12,231 bases of DNA from Cytophagales bacterium (GCA_025455595.1 JALOMD010000060.1:1-12231), one strand, 5' to 3'; shown: positions 1-6,127, counted from the first letter of the stretch. Numbers and translations are program-made. The notes: generated by a model from the letters alone, not told the origin.

Positions 1-61
1 TCAGGCCTTTGAGAATCTCTTTCTCTTCTACTCTCGCTTGTAGGTTATTGATTGTCAGCAT
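1..61 (-). CDS. sufC: SufC, Fe-S cluster assembly ATPase (5' end only)
   Basis: Reading the minus strand from an ATG at 61-59 gives 20 codons before the window edge, beginning MLTINNLQARVEEKEILKGL. This is the characteristic N-terminus of SufC, the ABC-type ATPase of the SufBCD scaffold that assembles Fe-S clusters in the cytoplasm; the family start resembles 'MLxIxNLxxxVxxKEILKG'. Only the first beta-strands before Walker A are visible, so catalytic motifs cannot be checked. The start lies about 5 nt from an AT-rich repeat (66-100), and no Shine-Dalgarno sequence is evident. In most Bacteroidota sufB sits directly upstream of sufC, but here the upstream 300 bp are non-coding and then comes a lipoprotein gene. 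Another ABC ATPase cannot be fully excluded from 20 residues. Confidence 0.8.
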   Translation of the reverse strand, partial: MLTINNLQARVEEKEILKGL

Positions 62-65
62 ATTG

Positions 66-100
66 TTAATTAAGAATTATGAATGCAGAATTGGGAATTA
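66..100 (+). repeat. AT-rich 34-mer repeat, copy 1
   Basis: This stretch begins TTAATTAAGAATTATG and contains GAAT-type steps at regular spacing. The reverse complement of 6134-6167 aligns to it with about 28 of 34 positions identical. It sits about 5 nt upstream of the sufC start, so it would form part of that gene's leader. Confidence 0.6.
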
Positions 101-277
101 CGTATAGCCGGTTGGCGCGAAGGCGAAAAATCACGCGAAGTACGGTCTTTCGCGCACGGATTGCAAAAATGTATTCAGTAGCTTGTTTGTAATGATTTTA
201 AACAACAACGCCGGACGGGGTGCTTTTGTTCGGGAAAAAATGGCGAAAGGAAGAATAAATCAGGCAGGGTAGGGGAG

Positions 278-306
278 GCGTTTTAGCTGATTTTCGCCCA
301 AAACGC
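278..306. repeat. Palindrome-family copy (divergent)
   Basis: Outer arms GCGTTTT and AAAACGC are intact, while the inner stem (AGCTG against CGCCC) is partly decayed. It lies about 80 nt past the stop codon of the minus-strand lipoprotein gene. Confidence 0.6.
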
Positions 307-387
307 AAATCGGTGCAATCAAAACCCGCTGATTCGGCGGAACACGTTACAGAGAAATGCGAGATTTCCTCAGACACGTGCAGGTTA

Positions 388-693
388 TCATCTGATTTTG
401 AGGCTGTCTTTGTTCATAACAATGAAGTAGTCGTCTGTCATCAATAGTTTGTCGGGCCAATTCTTTGGTTTTTCCTCCTCATAAGTCAAATGGATTGTAT
501 CGTCTTTTATCTTATAAGTGCCTTCCAGTCCGCCCGCCCCAAGTTCAAGATAGAATTCTCCATTCTCATAGAGTACAACCTGATGAATACCAACGAACAA
601 ATCGTTGAGTGCATCGTATTTCACTGGTCTGTTTTCGCAAGCGGAAAACAATAGCAACACAAACGCTGACCTAATAATTGATAGACATCGCAT
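388..693 (-). CDS. Small predicted lipoprotein, unknown function (101 aa)
   Basis: I start this at the ATG at 693-691 because it gives a compact lipoprotein signal peptide: MRCLSIIRSAFVLLLFSAC, with Cys19 as the predicted lipidation site after a hydrophobic stretch. The frame stays open further upstream to a TTG at 789, but that extension runs through a palindromic repeat and is unlikely to be coding. The mature part (about 82 residues) is mainly beta-like and charged, with the segment LEGTYKIKDDTIHLTY and a C-terminal half rich in Asp and Lys. I do not recognise a named family; small Bacteroidota lipoproteins of this sort are usually annotated hypothetical. Base composition is visibly more AT-rich than the neighbouring long genes, which may indicate separate ancestry. 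It is flanked on both sides by palindromes and has no operon partner. Confidence 0.65.
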   Translation of the reverse strand: MRCLSIIRSAFVLLLFSACENRPVKYDALNDLFVGIHQVVLYENGEFYLELGAGGLEGTYKIKDDTIHLTYEEEKPKNWPDKLLMTDDYFIVMNKDSLKIR

Positions 694-711
694 GAGCAAA
701 AGTCTGTAATG

Positions 712-757
712 TACAGAGGAAATCAGAAGCGTTTTAAGCAAATTTTGTCCAAAACGC
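712..757 (+). repeat. 46-bp direct repeat copy A, containing palindrome 729-757
   Basis: Matches 872-917 position for position at an offset of exactly 160 bp, with roughly 37 of 46 identical. The right part is the palindrome family (GCGTTTTAAGC, then TCCAAAACGC); the left part (TACAGAGGAAAT) is shared only by these two copies. Confidence 0.75.
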
Positions 758-808
758 GGGCTTTCAAAAAGATTGCAATAAAAAAACAAGACCTGCGCAA
801 GAATCCAT

Positions 809-839
809 CACCGAGGCCTGTGGCACACAGGCCTCGGTG
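809..839. repeat. Perfect 14-bp-stem hairpin
   Basis: CACCGAGGCCTGTG, a 3-nt loop GCA, then the exact reverse complement. No T-tract follows directly on either strand, so it does not look like a standard intrinsic terminator. It lies midway between the two 46-bp direct repeats. Confidence 0.85.
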
Positions 840-871
840 GTTGGTTCATATGCAAACAAAATTCTGCAATA

Positions 872-917
872 CACAGAAGAAATAAAAAACGTTTCAGGCA
901 AATTTTGCCCAAAACGG
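872..917 (+). repeat. 46-bp direct repeat copy B, containing palindrome 890-917
   Basis: Partner of 712-757. The palindrome part reads CGTTTCAGGC, then AAATTTT-type loop sequence, then GCCCAAAACGG. Confidence 0.75.
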
Positions 918-956
918 CAATGCCGGACAAATGCAGCGCGGTTTGTTGTCTAAGCC

Positions 957-980
957 AGAGACAAGGCATGCCTTGTCTCT
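957..980. repeat. 24-bp perfect palindrome
   Basis: AGAGACAAGGCA followed by its exact reverse complement, with no spacer. Elements built as GTAGAGAC-N-GTCTCTAC are dispersed repeats in several Bacteroidota and cyanobacterial genomes; family membership here is judged by eye. Confidence 0.85.
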
Positions 981-995
981 ACAGTAACAACCATT

Positions 996-1021
996 CGCGT
1001 TTTAAGCAAAAATCGCATAAA
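996..1021 (-). repeat. Half-copy of the palindrome family
   Basis: The plus strand reads GCGTTTTAAGCAAAAATCGC, after which the second arm is lost (ATAAA). It abuts the end of the GC hairpin repeat at 1021-1102. Confidence 0.6.
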
Positions 1022-1102
1022 TTGAAAATCCCGCCATCGGCGGGAACGCCAACCTTTCAATTTTTTTTCAACCTGCAACCTTCCAACCTGCAACTTTTCA
1101 AC
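1021..1102 (-). repeat. 7-nt-periodic repeat plus GC hairpin, copy 1
   Basis: Read on the minus strand it begins GTTGAAAAGTTGCAGGTTGG, continues with AGGTTGC-like heptads, and ends in a GC hairpin followed by ATTTTCAAT. The same order occurs at 5494-5596 on the plus strand. This copy begins 4 nt after the carboxylase stop codon. Confidence 0.8.
1030..1044 (-). terminator. Possible terminator hairpin after the carboxylase gene
   Basis: On the minus strand: CCCGCC, loop GAT, GGCGGG, then ATTTTCAATTT. The 6-bp GC stem with a short T-rich tail lies about 62 nt beyond the stop codon at 1107. The tail is weak, so its efficiency is uncertain. Confidence 0.45.
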
Positions 1103-1106
1103 CCCC

Positions 1107-2735
1107 TCACGTCTGTATCACACCCACATTGTACCGCTTCTCTATCGGGGCGTGGTTGGCAGCTTCGAGGCCGGCGGCAATGACGCGGCGCGTGTCGAGC
1201 GGGTCAATCACGGCATCAATCCACAGGCGGGCCGCCGCGTAGTAGGGCGACAACTGGCTGTCGTAGCGGCTTTTGATGGTTTCGTAAAGTTCGTTTTCGC
1301 GTTCGGGCGTGATGGTCTCGCCCTTGGCTTTCAGCGACGACACCTGGATTTGCAGCAGCGTCTTGGCCGCCGAGGCCCCGCTCATCACGGCCAGTTGCGC
1401 CGTGGGCCAGGCCACCATCAGGCGCGGGTCATAGGCGCGGCCGCACATGGCGTAGTTGCCCGCGCCGTAGCTGTTGCCCACCACCACCGTAAACTTGGGC
1501 ACCACCGAGTTGGCCATGGCACTCACCAGCTTGGCCCCGTCCTTGATGATGCCGCCGTGTTCGGCGCGGCTGCCCACCATGAAGCCCGACACGTCCTGCA
1601 AAAACACCAGCGGAATGTGTTTCTGGTTGCAGTTCATGATGAACCGCGCCGCCTTGTCGGCCGAGTCGGAATAGATGACGCCGCCCATCTGCATCTCGCC
1701 TTTCTTGGTTTTCACCATCGTGCGCTGGTTGGCTACGATGCCCACCGCCCAGCCTTCGATGCGGGCCAAGCCGCAGAGCAACGTCTTGCCGTACAGGGCC
1801 TTGTATTCGTCGAATTCGGAATTATCCACTAATCGCCGGATGATTTCGCGCATGTCGTAGGGCTTGGTGCGGTCGGTGGGCAGCAGGCCGTAGATTTCGG
1901 TCGGGTCGGCGGCGGGCGGCTGCGGCGCGGCGCGGTCAAAACCGGCTTGCGGAAAGCGGCCCATCTTCTCGAAAATCCGGCGGATGGCCGCGAGGCATTC
2001 GTCGTCGTTGGGGTATTTGTTGTCGGTCACGCCCGAAATCTCGCAGTGCGTGGTGGCTCCGCCCAGCGTCTCGTTGTCCACGTCTTCACCCACGGCCGCC
2101 TTCACCAAATACGACCCGGCCAAGAAAATGGAGCCGGTGCCTTCGACAATCATCGCCTCGTCCGACATGATGGGCAAGTACGCCCCGCCTGCCACGCAAC
2201 TGCCCATGATGGCCGCAATCTGCACAATGCCCGTGGCCGACATCTGCGCGTTGTTGCGGAAAATACGTCCGAAGTCGTCCTTGTCGGGAAACACTTCGTC
2301 TTGCAGCGGCAGATAAACCCCGGCACTGTCCACCAGATAGACGATGGGAAGACGGTTTTCCATCGCGATTTCTTGGGCACGCAGGTTTTTTTTGGCCGTA
2401 ATCGGGAACCACGCCCCGGCTTTCACCGTCGCGTCGTTGGCGACGACCACGCACTTGCGTCCGTGAATACGCCCGATGCCCGTGACCACGCCGCCCGCCG
2501 GACAACCGCCCTCGGCATCGTACAGGCCTTCGCCTGCAAACAGGCCGATTTCTGTAAAATCACTGTCGGCATCAAGCAGTTTGGCGATACGTTCGCGGGC
2601 GGTGAGTTTGCCTTTCTGGTGCTGGTCGGCGATGCGCTTGGGACCGCCGCCGAGTTGGGTTTGCTGTTGTTTTTGGTGTAGCTGGGCCACCAGTTCGCGG
2701 TTGGCTTGGGCGTTTTTCTCGAAATCGGGGTGCAT
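1107..2735 (-). CDS. Acyl-CoA carboxylase carboxyltransferase (beta) subunit, methylcrotonyl-CoA carboxylase type
   Basis: A 542-residue carboxyltransferase with two crotonase-like halves, about the length of methylcrotonyl-CoA carboxylase beta. It would transfer CO2 from carboxybiotin to an acyl-CoA in the cytoplasm, for example in leucine breakdown. The N-terminal half has the family start KLTARERIAKLLD (about 43-55), YLVDSAGVYLPLQDEVFP (133-150) and the oxyanion-hole segment GSCVAGGAYLP (178-188). The C-terminal half has LQDVSGFMVG (379-388) and GNSYGAGNYAMCGRAYDP (420-437). The YLP.Q.EVFPD segment and the GGAT.HC.ISGV.D segment (225-238) favour methylcrotonyl- over propionyl-CoA carboxylase, but substrate cannot be fixed from sequence alone. 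The ATG at 2735 has a GGAAAAG sequence upstream. No biotin carboxylase or biotin-carrier gene is nearby, so the partner must be encoded elsewhere. Confidence 0.93.
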   Translation of the reverse strand: MHPDFEKNAQANRELVAQLHQKQQQTQLGGGPKRIADQHQKGKLTARERIAKLLDADSDFTEIGLFAGEGLYDAEGGCPAGGVVTGIGRIHGRKCVVVANDATVKAGAWFPITAKKNLRAQEIAMENRLPIVYLVDSAGVYLPLQDEVFPDKDDFGRIFRNNAQMSATGIVQIAAIMGSCVAGGAYLPIMSDEAMIVEGTGSIFLAGSYLVKAAVGEDVDNETLGGATTHCEISGVTDNKYPNDDECLAAIRRIFEKMGRFPQAGFDRAAPQPPAADPTEIYGLLPTDRTKPYDMREIIRRLVDNSEFDEYKALYGKTLLCGLARIEGWAVGIVANQRTMVKTKKGEMQMGGVIYSDSADKAARFIMNCNQKHIPLVFLQDVSGFMVGSRAEHGGIIKDGAKLVSAMANSVVPKFTVVVGNSYGAGNYAMCGRAYDPRLMVAWPTAQLAVMSGASAAKTLLQIQVSSLKAKGETITPERENELYETIKSRYDSQLSPYYAAARLWIDAVIDPLDTRRVIAAGLEAANHAPIEKRYNVGVIQT

Positions 2736-2834
2736 GATGGCTTTTCCGGTTGGTTGATGAGGACAGCCGCGAAAAGTGACGGCGGCGTTTGCGGGAAAAA
2801 TAGGGAAAAACCGCCAGCCGGGAAAACGGCGTTA

Positions 2835-2876
2835 CGTTTATCATTTACCGTTTTGCGTTTGTCTTTTACCGTTTTG
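2835..2876 (+). repeat. 21-bp tandem repeat, two units
   Basis: Units 2835-2855 and 2856-2876 each end in TTTACCGTTTTG and differ at two positions (CGTTTATCA against CGTTTGTCT). The second unit runs into the palindrome at 2869-2897, which suggests local slippage duplication. Confidence 0.8.
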
Positions 2877-2897
2877 GGCGTTTTTTGCCCAAAACGG
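2869..2897. repeat. Palindrome-family copy, perfect 11-bp stem
   Basis: CCGTTTTGGGC, a 7-nt loop GTTTTTT, then GCCCAAAACGG. This is a canonical copy. Confidence 0.85.
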
Positions 2898-2974
2898 CAA
2901 GCCCCGTCAGGGGGCGACCTGTTTATAGAAATCTTCGGATAACCGCAGCCCGACGTTGTGGTGTCGATCGGGCC

Positions 2975-3039
2975 GCTCCTACGGAGCTTTGCTTTGTGCC
3001 ATGGTTTGATTTCCTACAGACAGTTCGCTCCTACGGAGC
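2975..3039. repeat. Paired GCTCC-TAC-GGAGC hairpins
   Basis: GCTCCTACGGAGC occurs at 2975-2987 and again at 3027-3039, the second preceded by CTACAGACAGTTC. CGCTCCTACGGAGC with a nearby 'CTACAGAC' string is a repeat type I associate with Bacteroidota intergenic DNA; assignment is by recall. Confidence 0.7.
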
Positions 3040-3060
3040 TGAAAACGGCCGTACGGAGTT

Positions 3061-3087
3061 CGTTTTGGGCAAAAATTGCCTAAAACG
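3061..3087. repeat. Palindrome-family copy after the kinase gene
   Basis: CGTTTTGGGC, loop AAAAATT, then GCCTAAAACG. The single difference between arms gives a G-U pair if transcribed from the plus strand and an A-C mismatch from the minus strand. It lies about 20 nt past the kinase stop codon. Confidence 0.8.
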
Positions 3088-3105
3088 GCCGTGCGTTGCT
3101 GTCGG

Positions 3106-4221
3106 TCAGTTCCAGTCCGCCGGTTCAATCGGCGGGATAGTGAAGCGGAACACGCTGCCCGACCCGACTTGGCTGCTCACCGACAACTCGCCGCCGTGCT
3201 GGGACACGAAGTCGCGGCACAGCAGCAGGCCCAGGCCGGTGCCGCGTTCGTTGGCCGTGCCTTGGGTGGAGCGTTGCGTGCCGCTGCGAAACAGGTTGCG
3301 CCTTTGCTCTTCGGTCATGCCCACTCCGGTGTCTGCCACGCTGATTGTCAAGCCGTTGGCTGCTTGCATGGCAGAGACGCTAATCATCCCGTTGTCGGTG
3401 AACTTGTTGGCATTGGTGACCAAGTTGCGCAAGACGAGCCGCAGCATGTTCACATCGGCTACCAACTCAGTGTCAATCAAAACCTGGTTCACCAACCGGT
3501 TGTTCTTGGCATCGGCCGAGTGAATCACCAGCCGGAAGGTTTCTTCCACGACGAGTGACAAGTTGACGCGGCGAAATTCCGGCTTCATGCCGTGCCGCTG
3601 CGAAATGGCCCAGTGCAGCAGGTTGTCCATCAGAATCACGGTCGTCTCCACCGATTTCTTGATTTGTCCCGAAAACGACTTCATTTCCTCGAACGACAGG
3701 CTTTCCCACATGCCGAGCACGCCTTGCAGGGTGTTCATCGGGCTTTTGAGGTCGTGGGTCAGGATGGACAGCAGCGTGTCTTTCTGCTCGTTCAGTTCCC
3801 GCATTTTCTGGTACGCCTGCCGTTTTTCGGTCACGTCGCGGTACGTCCATAAGTGGCCGATATACTTGTCTTCCAGAAAGATGGGCACGTAGTCGCGTTC
3901 CAGCACTTGGCCGTGCAGCAGTTCAAGCTCGTCGCCCACGGCAAGGGTGCGTTGCGCCAGCAGCACGCTGATGCGGGCGATGAACCCGTCGGGGTTCTTG
4001 AACCAACGTTTGCTTTCCTCGGCCAAGGCGTTGCAGTCCCTGCCCAGCAGTTGGTCGGGGGCGATGGGCAGGTTGAAAATGTCGCAAAATCGCTGGTTTA
4101 CCAATACCACTTCGCGGTTTTCGTTCTCGACGAGCATTCCCTCTTGGGAGCTGTCAATGATGTGATAAAGCTTTGCCTGGAGGTAGTCGCTCCGTAGCAA
4201 GGAGAGCTGGGCGGAAGGCAT
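3106..4221 (-). CDS. Soluble PAS-domain sensor histidine kinase
   Basis: A 371-residue two-component sensor kinase. Residues about 17-130 form a PAS domain (DSSQEGMLVENENREVVLVN near the start, WTYRDVTEKR at the end). The dimerisation/phosphoacceptor helix follows with the H-box SILTHDLKSPMNTL, where His156 is the predicted phosphorylated residue. The ATP-binding domain has the N-box LRNLVTNANKFT (264-275), G1 DTGVG (297-301) and G2 GTGLG (327-331), so all catalytic motifs are present. There is no signal peptide or membrane segment, so it should act in the cytoplasm, sensing through the PAS domain; its ligand cannot be read from sequence. No response regulator gene adjoins it, making it an orphan kinase. 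The ATG at 4221 is the first in-frame start before the PAS domain. A palindrome 20 nt past the stop may mark the 3' end. Confidence 0.9.
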   Translation of the reverse strand: MPSAQLSLLRSDYLQAKLYHIIDSSQEGMLVENENREVVLVNQRFCDIFNLPIAPDQLLGRDCNALAEESKRWFKNPDGFIARISVLLAQRTLAVGDELELLHGQVLERDYVPIFLEDKYIGHLWTYRDVTEKRQAYQKMRELNEQKDTLLSILTHDLKSPMNTLQGVLGMWESLSFEEMKSFSGQIKKSVETTVILMDNLLHWAISQRHGMKPEFRRVNLSLVVEETFRLVIHSADAKNNRLVNQVLIDTELVADVNMLRLVLRNLVTNANKFTDNGMISVSAMQAANGLTISVADTGVGMTEEQRRNLFRSGTQRSTQGTANERGTGLGLLLCRDFVSQHGGELSVSSQVGSGSVFRFTIPPIEPADWN

Positions 4222-4538
4222 GTGAATGTTTTTTGAACGGTGCCGGGGAAGGTGTGTTTACGGTTGCTTGCCCAAAAAGGCATGAAAAAGTACACGCAAA
4301 ATAACGTTACAGACTCAAGTGGTTTCGTCGCTTTCCACCAAAAAGGCACATACGTAAGTAATTTTGCTTCGCGCAAAAAAGGCCGTGTGAGAAGCAGCCA
4401 AAAATTGCTTGCTCGGCTATTTCGGAGGGTTCTTTCCAAAAAAGAAAAAGCCGGACATTGCCCGGCTTTCGGTATGAAAATCGCTTTTTTTGGGTTTGAC
4501 ACATGTTGCTTGTGCCTTTTACGTGCGAGACATGCGCG
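4222..4538. other. Intergenic region between kinase and MlaD-like gene, no gene
   Basis: Both neighbours are on the minus strand, so this is the leader of the kinase gene plus the tail of the MlaD-like gene. Open frames run through it on both strands, but none looks like a protein family and all extend antisense into a neighbour. It contains a good minus-strand terminator (4436-4469) and a small TTTTGC-TTCGC-GCAAAA hairpin (4362-4378). No TAnnTTTG promoter match was noticed for the kinase gene. Confidence 0.6.
4436..4469 (-). terminator. Intrinsic terminator of the MlaD-like gene
   Basis: On the minus strand: AAAGCCGG, loop GCAATGT, CCGGCTTT, followed by TTCTTTTTTGG. The 8-bp stem (arms 4462-4469 and 4447-4454) plus T-rich tract lies about 70 nt after the stop codon at 4539. 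This is the clearest classical terminator in the window. Confidence 0.85.
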
Positions 4539-5483
4539 TTACTTTTTCTTCTCTTTGTCTTTCCGCCCGAACACCGAGAAGTGCACGTACCGCTTGGGTC
4601 TTTGGCGGAAGTCAACCATGAGGCTGTCGAGGTTGGCCGAGAAGCGGTTGAGGTTGTTGTACAGTGAGTCGTTCTTGGCCAGCTTGCCCAGCGAGCCTTG
4701 CCCTTGGTTGATGTCGCCGAGCAGTTTGTTGATGTTGGCGATAGAGGCGTTTGCCTTTTGCACCGTCTCGGCCAGTTGCATTTGGCTCAGCGTGTCACCG
4801 GCGGCGTTGAGTTTGGCCATGAGCGGCTTCACGCCCGTCTGGGGGTCGTTCAGGGCGGCCGACATGCTGTTCAGGTTGTTGGCGATGCCCCGGATGGCGG
4901 CTTGGTTCTGGGCCAAGATGTTGTCGAGCTTGCCCGACGTGCTTTGCAGGTTTTGCAAGGTGCCGCCCAACGGCTGGCTCAGCTTCTGCATTTGCTTTAC
5001 CAACGTGTTGATGTTCACCAGCATGGTGTCGAGGTCGCGGACGATGGGCTTTGCCTGCTCGGCCACGATGTCGAGCATGCCCGGCTCGGTGCGGCCGATC
5101 AGCGTGTCGCCTTCCGTGAGCAGGCGGGTGCCGTTGCCGACTATCAACTGGATTTCCTTGTCGCCGAGGGCACTGGCACTGGCGAAAATGGCCCGGGTGG
5201 AGTCGTTGAGGCGGTATTGCCGCTCAATGTCGAACGTCACCACCACGCGGTTGCCCGATATCAGGGTCAGGTTGGCTACTTTGCCCACCTGCACGCCGTT
5301 GATTTTCACGGGATTGGATTTTTTCAGGCCGGAAACGTTGTTGTAAACGGCGTGGTATTCGCGTTGCACGGCCATCAGATCGGTGCCTTTCAGGTACTGG
5401 AACCCGAAGTACAGTATCACGCCGGCTACCAACGCCAACAGGCCTACTTTGATTTCTTTGGACAATGACAATGATAAAGCCAC
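4539..5483 (-). CDS. MlaD/MCE-family lipid transport protein
   Basis: A 314-residue protein with the layout of MlaD-type substrate-binding components of ABC lipid transporters, which carry phospholipids between inner and outer membranes. Residues about 12-30 form one N-terminal membrane anchor. The MCE domain follows (about 40-118), with VKINGVQVGKVANLTLI (59-75) as its most typical segment. A long helical region (about 140-290) follows, and a basic tail KDKEKKK ends the protein. The segment GSLGKLAKNDSLYNNLNR (263-280) and PKRYVHFSVFG near the end are typical of Bacteroidota members. The start is GTG at 5483; in-frame TTG codons a few residues later are alternatives. MlaE permease and MlaF ATPase genes are not visible. 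The amidase gene lies upstream on the same strand, separated by about 680 bp of repeats. Confidence 0.88.
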   Translation of the reverse strand: MALSLSLSKEIKVGLLALVAGVILYFGFQYLKGTDLMAVQREYHAVYNNVSGLKKSNPVKINGVQVGKVANLTLISGNRVVVTFDIERQYRLNDSTRAIFASASALGDKEIQLIVGNGTRLLTEGDTLIGRTEPGMLDIVAEQAKPIVRDLDTMLVNINTLVKQMQKLSQPLGGTLQNLQSTSGKLDNILAQNQAAIRGIANNLNSMSAALNDPQTGVKPLMAKLNAAGDTLSQMQLAETVQKANASIANINKLLGDINQGQGSLGKLAKNDSLYNNLNRFSANLDSLMVDFRQRPKRYVHFSVFGRKDKEKKK

Positions 5484-5493
5484 TTTCTGGTTG

Positions 5494-5596
5494 GTTGAAA
5501 AGTTACAGGTTGGAAGGTTGCAAAGTTACAGGTTCAAGGTTGCAGGGTTATGGGTTGAAAGGTTGTTTGGCATTCCCGCCGAGTGCGGGATTTTCA
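5494..5596 (+). repeat. 7-nt-periodic repeat plus GC hairpin, copy 2
   Basis: Begins GTTGAAAAGTTACAGGTTGG and ends with CCCGC-CGAGT-GCGGG followed by ATTTTCAAT. It has more AGGTTGC-type heptads than the minus-strand copy at 1021-1102, showing unit-number variation. It begins about 10 nt upstream of the MlaD-like gene's GTG start. Confidence 0.8.
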
Positions 5597-5640
5597 ATAC
5601 CGCCAAGCCTGCCACGCAACCGGCGTGGGCGGCATCTTCG

Positions 5641-5666
5641 GTTTGGGCGATTTTTGCATAGAACGC
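5641..5666 (+). repeat. Degenerate palindrome-family copy
   Basis: GTTTGGGCGATTTTTGC then ATAGAACGC. The left arm and loop are close to consensus and the right arm has decayed. Confidence 0.5.
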
Positions 5667-5730
5667 TGCGATGAGTCAGTTGGTTGGCGTATGTCCTGTA
5701 TGCTGCAAAAAGTCTGACGTTTGTGTAAGT

Positions 5731-5756
5731 GTTTTGGGTAAAAAACAGATAAAACC
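5731..5756 (+). repeat. Degenerate palindrome-family copy
   Basis: GTTTTGGGTAAAAAAC then AGATAAAACC. It keeps the outer GTTTT/AAAAC arms while the inner stem is lost. A chance match is possible. Confidence 0.35.
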
Positions 5757-5926
5757 GCATGTCGTAGCCCATTGTAACCATTGGTTGAAAAACTTTATTC
5801 TGACCAATGTTTGATTTTATAAGATTTTGATTTTCAGGGTTTTAGACATTTGCAAATACGACAAAATAAGGTTTTTCAAACACTATGTGACTGTTTAGGA
5901 TTATGGAAACTGTTGCAAAAAACGCC

Positions 5927-6025
5927 TTGTCATTTCGACCGAAGGGAGAAATCCGGCCTTCGGCACGCGAATGTTCCAAAAATACGCGACACACAGGCCG
6001 GATGCCTCCTTCGTCGGCATGACAA
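5927..6025. repeat. 99-bp imperfect inverted repeat (TTGTCATTTCGACCGAAGGG type)
   Basis: Left arm 5927-5959 begins TTGTCATTTCGACCGAAGGG and ends ATCCGGCCT. Right arm 5995-6025 is its imperfect reverse complement, beginning AGGCCGGAT and ending ATGACAA. A 35-nt centre separates them. Sequences like GTCATTTCGACCGAAGGGAG are common dispersed repeats in Bacteroidota genomes. No transposase is present; it could be a non-autonomous element. Confidence 0.75.
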
Positions 6026-6055
6026 ACTACACTTTTGCTAAATCTCAATACTATG

Positions 6056-6084
6056 GTGTTTTGAGCAATTTTTGCCTAAAACGC
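6056..6084. repeat. Palindrome-family copy after the amidase gene
   Basis: GTTTTGAGC, AATTTTT-type loop, GCCTAAAACGC. It lies about 80 nt past the amidase stop codon. Confidence 0.7.
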
Positions 6085-6089
6085 TTCTT

Positions 6090-6127
6090 GTCCCGACAAG
6101 TCGGGACGCACAGGCTAAAGCATGTGC
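6090..6127. repeat. Two adjacent short hairpins
   Basis: GTCCCGAC-AA-GTCGGGAC (6090-6107) is followed directly by GCACAGGCTAAAGCATGTGC (6108-6127). The second sequence also forms the inner part of both arms of the large inverted repeat at 9894-10096, so it is a reusable module. Confidence 0.8.

Larger units (their letters stand above)
62..387. other. Intergenic region upstream of sufC, no gene
   Basis: No convincing reading frame. It contains an AT-rich repeat next to the sufC start (66-100), a divergent copy of the window's palindrome family (278-306), and a possible hairpin with GCGCGAA/TTTCGCGC arms around 115-155. On the minus strand, 173-162 reads TACATTTTTGCA. This resembles but does not match the Bacteroidota -7 box TAnnTTTG, so a sufC promoter there is only a guess. 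Confidence 0.6.
694..1106. other. Repeat-filled intergenic region, no gene
   Basis: This region separates the lipoprotein gene from the end of the carboxylase gene, both on the minus strand. I see no coding sequence. In order it holds two 46-bp direct repeats flanking a long hairpin, a 24-bp perfect palindrome, a half-copy of the palindrome family, and a 7-nt-periodic repeat with a GC hairpin. Confidence 0.7.
2736..3105. other. Repeat-rich intergenic region, no gene
   Basis: Lies between the histidine kinase stop and the carboxylase start, both on the minus strand, so it contains the kinase 3' end and the carboxylase leader. It holds a 21-bp tandem duplication, two palindrome-family copies and two copies of a GCTCC-TAC-GGAGC hairpin. 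Open frames crossing it are chance products of the repeats. Confidence 0.7.

Noticed and set aside
905..1183. 92-codon plus-strand frame
   Set aside because: It is made of repeat sequence (24-bp palindrome, heptad repeat) and ends antisense to the carboxylase C-terminus.
1947..2681. 244-codon plus-strand frame opposite the carboxylase gene
   Set aside because: Antisense shadow of a strongly conserved protein; composition is His/Val/Gly-rich and unlike any family.
2885..3523. 212-codon plus-strand frame crossing repeats and opposite the kinase
   Set aside because: It starts in palindromic repeats and continues antisense to the kinase ATP-binding domain; not a real gene.
4252..4275. Possible extra palindrome-family copy (GTTTACGG ... 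GCCCAAAAAGGC)
   Set aside because: Only the right arm resembles the family; the left arm does not pair with it, so chance similarity is likely.
4222..4538. Possible tRNA or structured small RNA in this AT-varied spacer
   Set aside because: I found hairpins but no cloverleaf, no T-loop-like GTTCRA sequence and no recognisable RNA family; the only solid element is the terminator at 4436-4469.
4240..5346. 368-codon plus-strand frame opposite the MlaD-like gene
   Set aside because: Low-complexity Ser/Arg/Leu-rich translation with no family resemblance; it spans an intergenic region and an intrinsic terminator, and runs antisense to a recognisable gene.
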